Assembly: GCA_900552385.1 (NCBI GenBank) | Contig: URZI01000022.1 | Location: 1-6,668 of the forward strand | Length of the DNA stretch: 6,668 nucleotides | Reading direction: 5' to 3' | From: an uncultured Collinsella sp. | GTDB lineage: Bacteria > Actinomycetota > Coriobacteriia > Coriobacteriales > Coriobacteriaceae | Part shown: positions 3,950 through 6,668 of the stretch, piece after piece | Layout of the letters: the number at the start of each line of letters is the position of its first letter | Position numbering within the stretch: the first letter of the stretch is position 1 | The notes under the pieces: model-generated | What the model was told of the DNA's origin: nothing | The model's database searches: none | Seen by the model: only the letters and a program-made list of their open reading frames with translations | Program-made: the position numbers and the translations under genes

Positions 3950-5512
3950 CTATTCCCACTCGATGGTTGCTGGGGGTTTGCTAGTGCAATCCAGTACCAC
4001 GCGGTTGATCTGGCGGCACTCGTTGGTGATGCGGGTGGAGATCGTGGCGAGCACGTCGTAGGGCACGCGCGACCAGTCGGCGGTCATGGCGTCCTCCGAG
4101 CTGACCGGTCGCAGGACGATGGGGGAGCCGTAGGTGCGCTCGTCGCCTTGGACGCCCACCGAGTGAACGTCGGCGAGCAGTACGACCGGGCACTGCCAGA
4201 TGTCGCGGTCGAGGCCGGCTCGGGAGAGCTCTTCGCGGGCGATGGCGTCGGCCTCGCGCAGCAGGTCGAGGCGTTCCCTGGTGATTTCGCCGATGATGCG
4301 GATGCCCAGGCCCGGGCCGGGGAAGGGCTGGCGCCAGACGATCTCGTCGGGCAGGCCGAGCTCGGTGCCGATGGCGCGCACCTCGTCCTTGAAGAGGGTG
4401 CGCAGCGGTTCGATGAGCTGGAACTTGATGTCCTTGGGGAGCCCGCCGACGTTGTGGTGGGACTTGATGTTGGCCGCGCCGTCGCCGCCGCCGGATTCGA
4501 CGACGTCGGGGTAGAGGGTGCCCTGCACGAGGAACTTGACTTCCTTGCCGCGGGCGCCGGCCTCTTCGAGGACCTGACGCTGGGCTTTCTCGAAGGTGCG
4601 GATGAACTTCTCGCCGATGATCTTGCGCTTGCGCTCGGGCTCGGAGACGCCCTTGAGCGCTTCGAGGAAGTCGTCGGCGGCGTCGACGGTGATCAGTCGG
4701 ATGCCGGTGGCGGCGACGAAGTCGTGCTTGACCTGCTCGACCTCGCCTTTGCGCAGCAGGCCGTGGTCGACGAACACGCAGGTGAGCTGGTCGCCGATGG
4801 CCTTGTGGACGAGGGCGGCGGCGACTGCGGAGTCGACACCGCCGGACAGGCCGCAGATCACTTCGGCGTCGCCGACCTTCTCGCGGATCTTGGCGACCTG
4901 GTCCTCGATGATGGAGGAGGCGTCCCAGTTGTCGGGCAGGCCGGCGCACTGGTGGAGGAACGTCTCGATGAGCTTCTGGCCGAGGGGGGTGTGCTTGACC
5001 TCGGGGTGCCACTGCACGCCGTAGAGCTTGCGGGACTCGTCCTGCATGGCGGCGACGGGCGCGCCCTCGGTGTGGGCGAGCACTTCGAAGCCGGCGGGCG
5101 CGGTCTTGACGGCGACGCCGTGGCTCATCCACGTGTCCTGCTCGGCCGGGGAGCCGGCGAGCAGCCCGTCCGTCTTGTCGATGGTCGTGTCGGTCTTGCC
5201 GTATTCGCCGAGCGCGGCCTTGTCGACGTCGGCGCCGAGCGCGTACGCCATGGCCTGGAAGCCGTAGCAGATGCCGAGCACGGGCACGCCGGCGTCGAAC
5301 AGCTTGGGGTCGACGCGCGGGGCGCCGGGCTCGAATACGGATGCGGGGCCGCCGGACAGGATGATGGCCTGCGGGTCCTTGGCGAGCATCTCGTCTACCG
5401 GCATGGAATGGGGGACAAGCTCCGAATACACGTTCGCCTCGCGCACGCGACGGGCGATGAGCTGCGCGTATTGGGCGCCGAAATCGACGACAAGCACCGG
5501 GCCGTTAGCCAT
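3950..5512 (-). CDS. guaA: GMP synthetase (glutamine-hydrolysing)
   Basis: GuaA converts XMP to GMP with ATP and glutamine, the last step of guanine nucleotide synthesis, in the cytoplasm. The 520-residue product is full length. Residues 1-190 are the class I glutamine amidotransferase, with nucleophile Cys82 in LGICYGFQ and the His169/Glu171 pair in GVQWHPEV. Residues about 200-390 are the ATP pyrophosphatase domain with P-loop SGGVDS (223-228). The C-terminal dimerisation domain contains RQPFPGPGLGIRIIGE and ends in the family's usual TIEWE. The ATG at 5510-5512 is supported by AAGGGAG (plus-strand 5517-5523), four bases upstream. The gene is monocistronic here, with its own terminator. Its 3' end borders the accessory region. 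Codon use is GC-rich and uniform, with no damage seen. Confidence 0.98.
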   Translation of the reverse strand: MANGPVLVVDFGAQYAQLIARRVREANVYSELVPHSMPVDEMLAKDPQAIILSGGPASVFEPGAPRVDPKLFDAGVPVLGICYGFQAMAYALGADVDKAALGEYGKTDTTIDKTDGLLAGSPAEQDTWMSHGVAVKTAPAGFEVLAHTEGAPVAAMQDESRKLYGVQWHPEVKHTPLGQKLIETFLHQCAGLPDNWDASSIIEDQVAKIREKVGDAEVICGLSGGVDSAVAAALVHKAIGDQLTCVFVDHGLLRKGEVEQVKHDFVAATGIRLITVDAADDFLEALKGVSEPERKRKIIGEKFIRTFEKAQRQVLEEAGARGKEVKFLVQGTLYPDVVESGGGDGAANIKSHHNVGGLPKDIKFQLIEPLRTLFKDEVRAIGTELGLPDEIVWRQPFPGPGLGIRIIGEITRERLDLLREADAIAREELSRAGLDRDIWQCPVVLLADVHSVGVQGDERTYGSPIVLRPVSSEDAMTADWSRVPYDVLATISTRITNECRQINRVVLDCTSKPPATIEWE

Positions 5513-5587
5513 GGGACTCCCTTCATGCGGCCGCGCGCGATAGCGGATACATAGGTATGGGCGATATCGTTGATTGCGGCCATTGGT

Positions 5588-5615
5588 ATTGTGTGGACTT
5601 CTTACAGTATGTCAC
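5588..5615 (-). promoter_or_regulatory. Candidate guaA promoter
   Basis: On the minus strand, GTGACA (plus 5610-5615) and CACAAT (plus 5588-5593) are 16 bp apart, matching 5/6 and 4/6 of the sigma70 consensus. This would give a leader of about 70 nt. A CACA-TCAAT-TGTG dyad (5613-5625) overlaps the -35 box and could be an operator. Confidence 0.35.
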
Positions 5616-5702
5616 ATCAATTGTGGCGATTCGAGCCGACATTGGCGTGTGTGATGGGCGGGTGTCGTCCGGGAGCGACGCACCGTTTCACAAAACCGAA
5701 CA

Positions 5703-5717
5703 ATTAACGCTGTTAAT
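5703..5717. promoter_or_regulatory. Operator-like palindrome ATTAAC-GCT-GTTAAT
   Basis: Perfect 6-bp arms around a 3-bp centre, a form typical of dimeric regulator sites. It lies 324 bp upstream of xfp and 190 bp upstream of guaA. The bound protein is unknown. Confidence 0.4.
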
Positions 5718-5725
5718 ATGAACAA

Positions 5726-5765
5726 CACGCCGCATGTTCTGTTGCCTGCATGAACACGCGGCGTG
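5726..5765. repeat. Strong hairpin in the guaA-xfp spacer
   Basis: CACGCCGC (5726-5733) pairs with GCGGCGTG (5758-5765), and TGTTC (5735-5739) with GAACA (5752-5756), with one mismatch (5734/5757) and a 12-nt loop. There is no T-run on either side, so it does not look like an intrinsic terminator. Confidence 0.6.
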
Positions 5766-5971
5766 CCGGTAGATCGCTGAAATCGTTGGAAAATAAGAGT
5801 TTCTCATTGGATGGAGCCGTAATATAACCTGTGAGGGCGCCGGTTATTCACTCATAATTCATACAATTAATCTAACATTTTCGAACACACATGCAAAAAA
5901 GCTGCCAAAAGTCTTGCTCTCAACGTACCATGATGAACGATTGGGATTGGGCAACCGCGAAATCGCAAGGC

Positions 5972-6000
5972 TTCGCGAGAGCCCATGACCGAACGATAAT
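5972..6000 (+). promoter_or_regulatory. Candidate xfp promoter
   Basis: GATAAT (5995-6000) is a one-mismatch -10 box; TTCGCG (5972-5977), 17 bp upstream, is a weak -35. The predicted transcript would start near 6007 and have a leader of about 35 nt that includes the duplicated ribosome site. For a gene as highly expressed as xfp the -35 is surprisingly poor, so the real promoter may lie further upstream. Confidence 0.3.
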
Positions 6001-6021
6001 GATCAATTGCACATCACTGTG

Positions 6022-6037
6022 CAGGAGTACAGGAGTA
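6022..6037 (+). promoter_or_regulatory. Duplicated Shine-Dalgarno of xfp
   Basis: The 8-mer CAGGAGTA occurs twice in tandem (6022-6029, 6030-6037). The inner AGGAG (6031-6035) lies five bases from the ATG at 6041, and the outer copy (6023-6027) lies 13 bases away. The inner copy fixes the start codon. Confidence 0.8.
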
Positions 6038-6040
6038 CAC

Positions 6041-6668
6041 ATGACGAGTCCTGTTATTGGCACCCCTTGGAAGAAGCTGAACGCTCCGGTTTCCGAGGAA
6101 GCTCTTGAAGGCGTGGACAAGTACTGGCGCGTTGCCAACTACCTTTCCATCGGCCAGATCTATCTGCGGAGCAACCCGCTGATGAAGGAACCCTTCACCC
6201 GTGAAGACGTGAAGCACCGTCTGGTGGGGCACTGGGGCACCACCCCTGGCCTGAACTTCCTCATCGGCCACATCAACCGCTTCATCGCTGACCACGGCCA
6301 GAACACCGTGTTCATCATGGGCCCGGGCCACGGTGGCCCCGCCGGTACCTCCCAGTCCTACCTGGACGGCACCTACACCGAGACGTACCCCAACATTACC
6401 AAGGATGAGGCTGGCCTGCAGAAGTTCTTCCGCCAGTTCTCCTACCCGGGCGGCATCCCCTCCCACTTCGCTCCGGAAACCCCGGGCTCCATCCACGAGG
6501 GTGGCGAGCTGGGTTACGCCCTGTCCCACGCCTATGGCGCGATCATGGACAACCCGAGCCTGTTCGTTCCCTGCATCGTCGGCGATGGCGAGGCCGAGAC
6601 CGGCCCGCTGGCCACCGGCTGGCAGTCCAACAAGCTCGTGAACCCGCGCACCGACGGTATCGTGCTGC
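6041..6668 (+). CDS. xfp: Xylulose-5-phosphate/fructose-6-phosphate phosphoketolase, N-terminal part (runs off window)
   Basis: Xfp is the thiamine-diphosphate enzyme that splits xylulose-5-P or fructose-6-P with phosphate into acetyl-phosphate plus glyceraldehyde-3-P or erythrose-4-P, the key step of the bifidobacterial shunt. Only the first 209 of about 825 residues are present. The start MTSPVIGTPWKKLNAP is the standard Bifidobacterium N-terminus. Visible active-site residues are His64 (in GHWGTTPGLNF), His97 (in GPGHGGPAGTS) and His142 (in IPSHFAPETPGSIHEGGELG); the ThDP/Mg motif begins GDGEAETGP at residue 181. Codon use is strongly C-ending, fitting a highly expressed gene. It is transcribed away from guaA and follows the doubled ribosome site. 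The frame is intact as far as it can be read. Confidence 0.98.
   Translation, partial: MTSPVIGTPWKKLNAPVSEEALEGVDKYWRVANYLSIGQIYLRSNPLMKEPFTREDVKHRLVGHWGTTPGLNFLIGHINRFIADHGQNTVFIMGPGHGGPAGTSQSYLDGTYTETYPNITKDEAGLQKFFRQFSYPGGIPSHFAPETPGSIHEGGELGYALSHAYGAIMDNPSLFVPCIVGDGEAETGPLATGWQSNKLVNPRTDGIVL

Larger units (their letters stand above)
5513..6040. other. Divergent intergenic region between guaA and xfp
   Basis: The 528 bp hold no supported coding frame. The region contains the candidate promoters of both genes and several dyads: CACA/TGTG (5613-5625), ATTAAC-GCT-GTTAAT (5703-5717), a long hairpin (5726-5765), ATAACC with GGTTAT (5824-5829 and 5842-5847), and GGCT with AGCC (5969-5983). It is more A+T-rich than the genes, especially around 5820-5885. 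The length and density of dyads suggest regulation of the highly expressed xfp gene. Confidence 0.6.

Noticed and set aside
3981..5132. 383-codon minus-strand frame inside guaA
   Set aside because: Arg/His/Pro-rich out-of-frame shadow of guaA.
3839..5554. 571-codon plus-strand open frame
   Set aside because: It lies antisense to guaA, is composed of Asp/Val/Gly/Leu repeats expected from mirror-reading GC-rich codons, and has no ribosome site.
6014..6529. 171-codon minus-strand frame opposite xfp
   Set aside because: Antisense shadow of a certain gene, no start signals.
1..6668. CRISPR array, rRNA, tRNA or a recognisable defence or toxin system
   Set aside because: No regularly spaced repeat series, no RNA gene signatures and no conserved defence catalytic motifs were found on either strand.

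Overview
The window is from a Bifidobacterium chromosome. The evidence is the 5' part of xfp, the phosphoketolase of the fructose-6-phosphate shunt ('bifid shunt'). Its protein matches remembered Bifidobacterium Xfp over all 209 visible residues and has the expected histidines at positions 64, 97 and 142. It lies divergent from guaA, and both genes have high-GC codon use. The species cannot be fixed from this sequence; the B. longum/B. breve group is the closest resemblance I can recall.

Right half (about 3900-6668) is ordinary core genome. guaA (GMP synthetase, minus strand) ends in an intrinsic terminator at 3902-3934. A 528-bp divergent intergenic region (5513-6040) separates it from xfp (plus strand, runs off the window). 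That spacer holds no gene, but it has a 15-bp palindrome, a near-perfect 40-nt hairpin, candidate promoters for both genes and a duplicated Shine-Dalgarno sequence in front of xfp.

Left half (1-3900) looks like an accessory region abutting the 3' end of guaA, and it is visibly decaying. From left to right it holds: the C-terminus of a probable DUF3800 protein (plus); a 48-aa frame of unknown function (plus); a membrane-anchored zinc-ribbon gene broken by an in-frame TGA and a frameshift (minus); an intact membrane protein with two tandem DUF1294-like halves (minus); a small zinc-ribbon frame on the minus strand that competes with a plus-strand frame leading into a strong terminator; an excisionase-like helix-turn-helix gene preceded by two sets of direct repeats (plus); a 32-aa overlapping frame (plus); a second helix-turn-helix gene whose C-terminus has been replaced by unrelated sequence (plus); an intact 84-aa orphan protein (minus); a probable broken gene with two in-frame stops (minus); a long hairpin; and an A+T-richer 300-bp strip with four TACTC/GAGTA boxes next to the guaA terminator.

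The DUF1294 gene and the broken zinc-ribbon gene form one minus-strand transcription unit. The excisionase-like gene, the 32-aa frame and the truncated second HTH gene form one tightly packed plus-strand unit. The simplest reading is the eroded end of an integrative element or island at guaA. No integrase, att duplication or defence system can be demonstrated inside the window.
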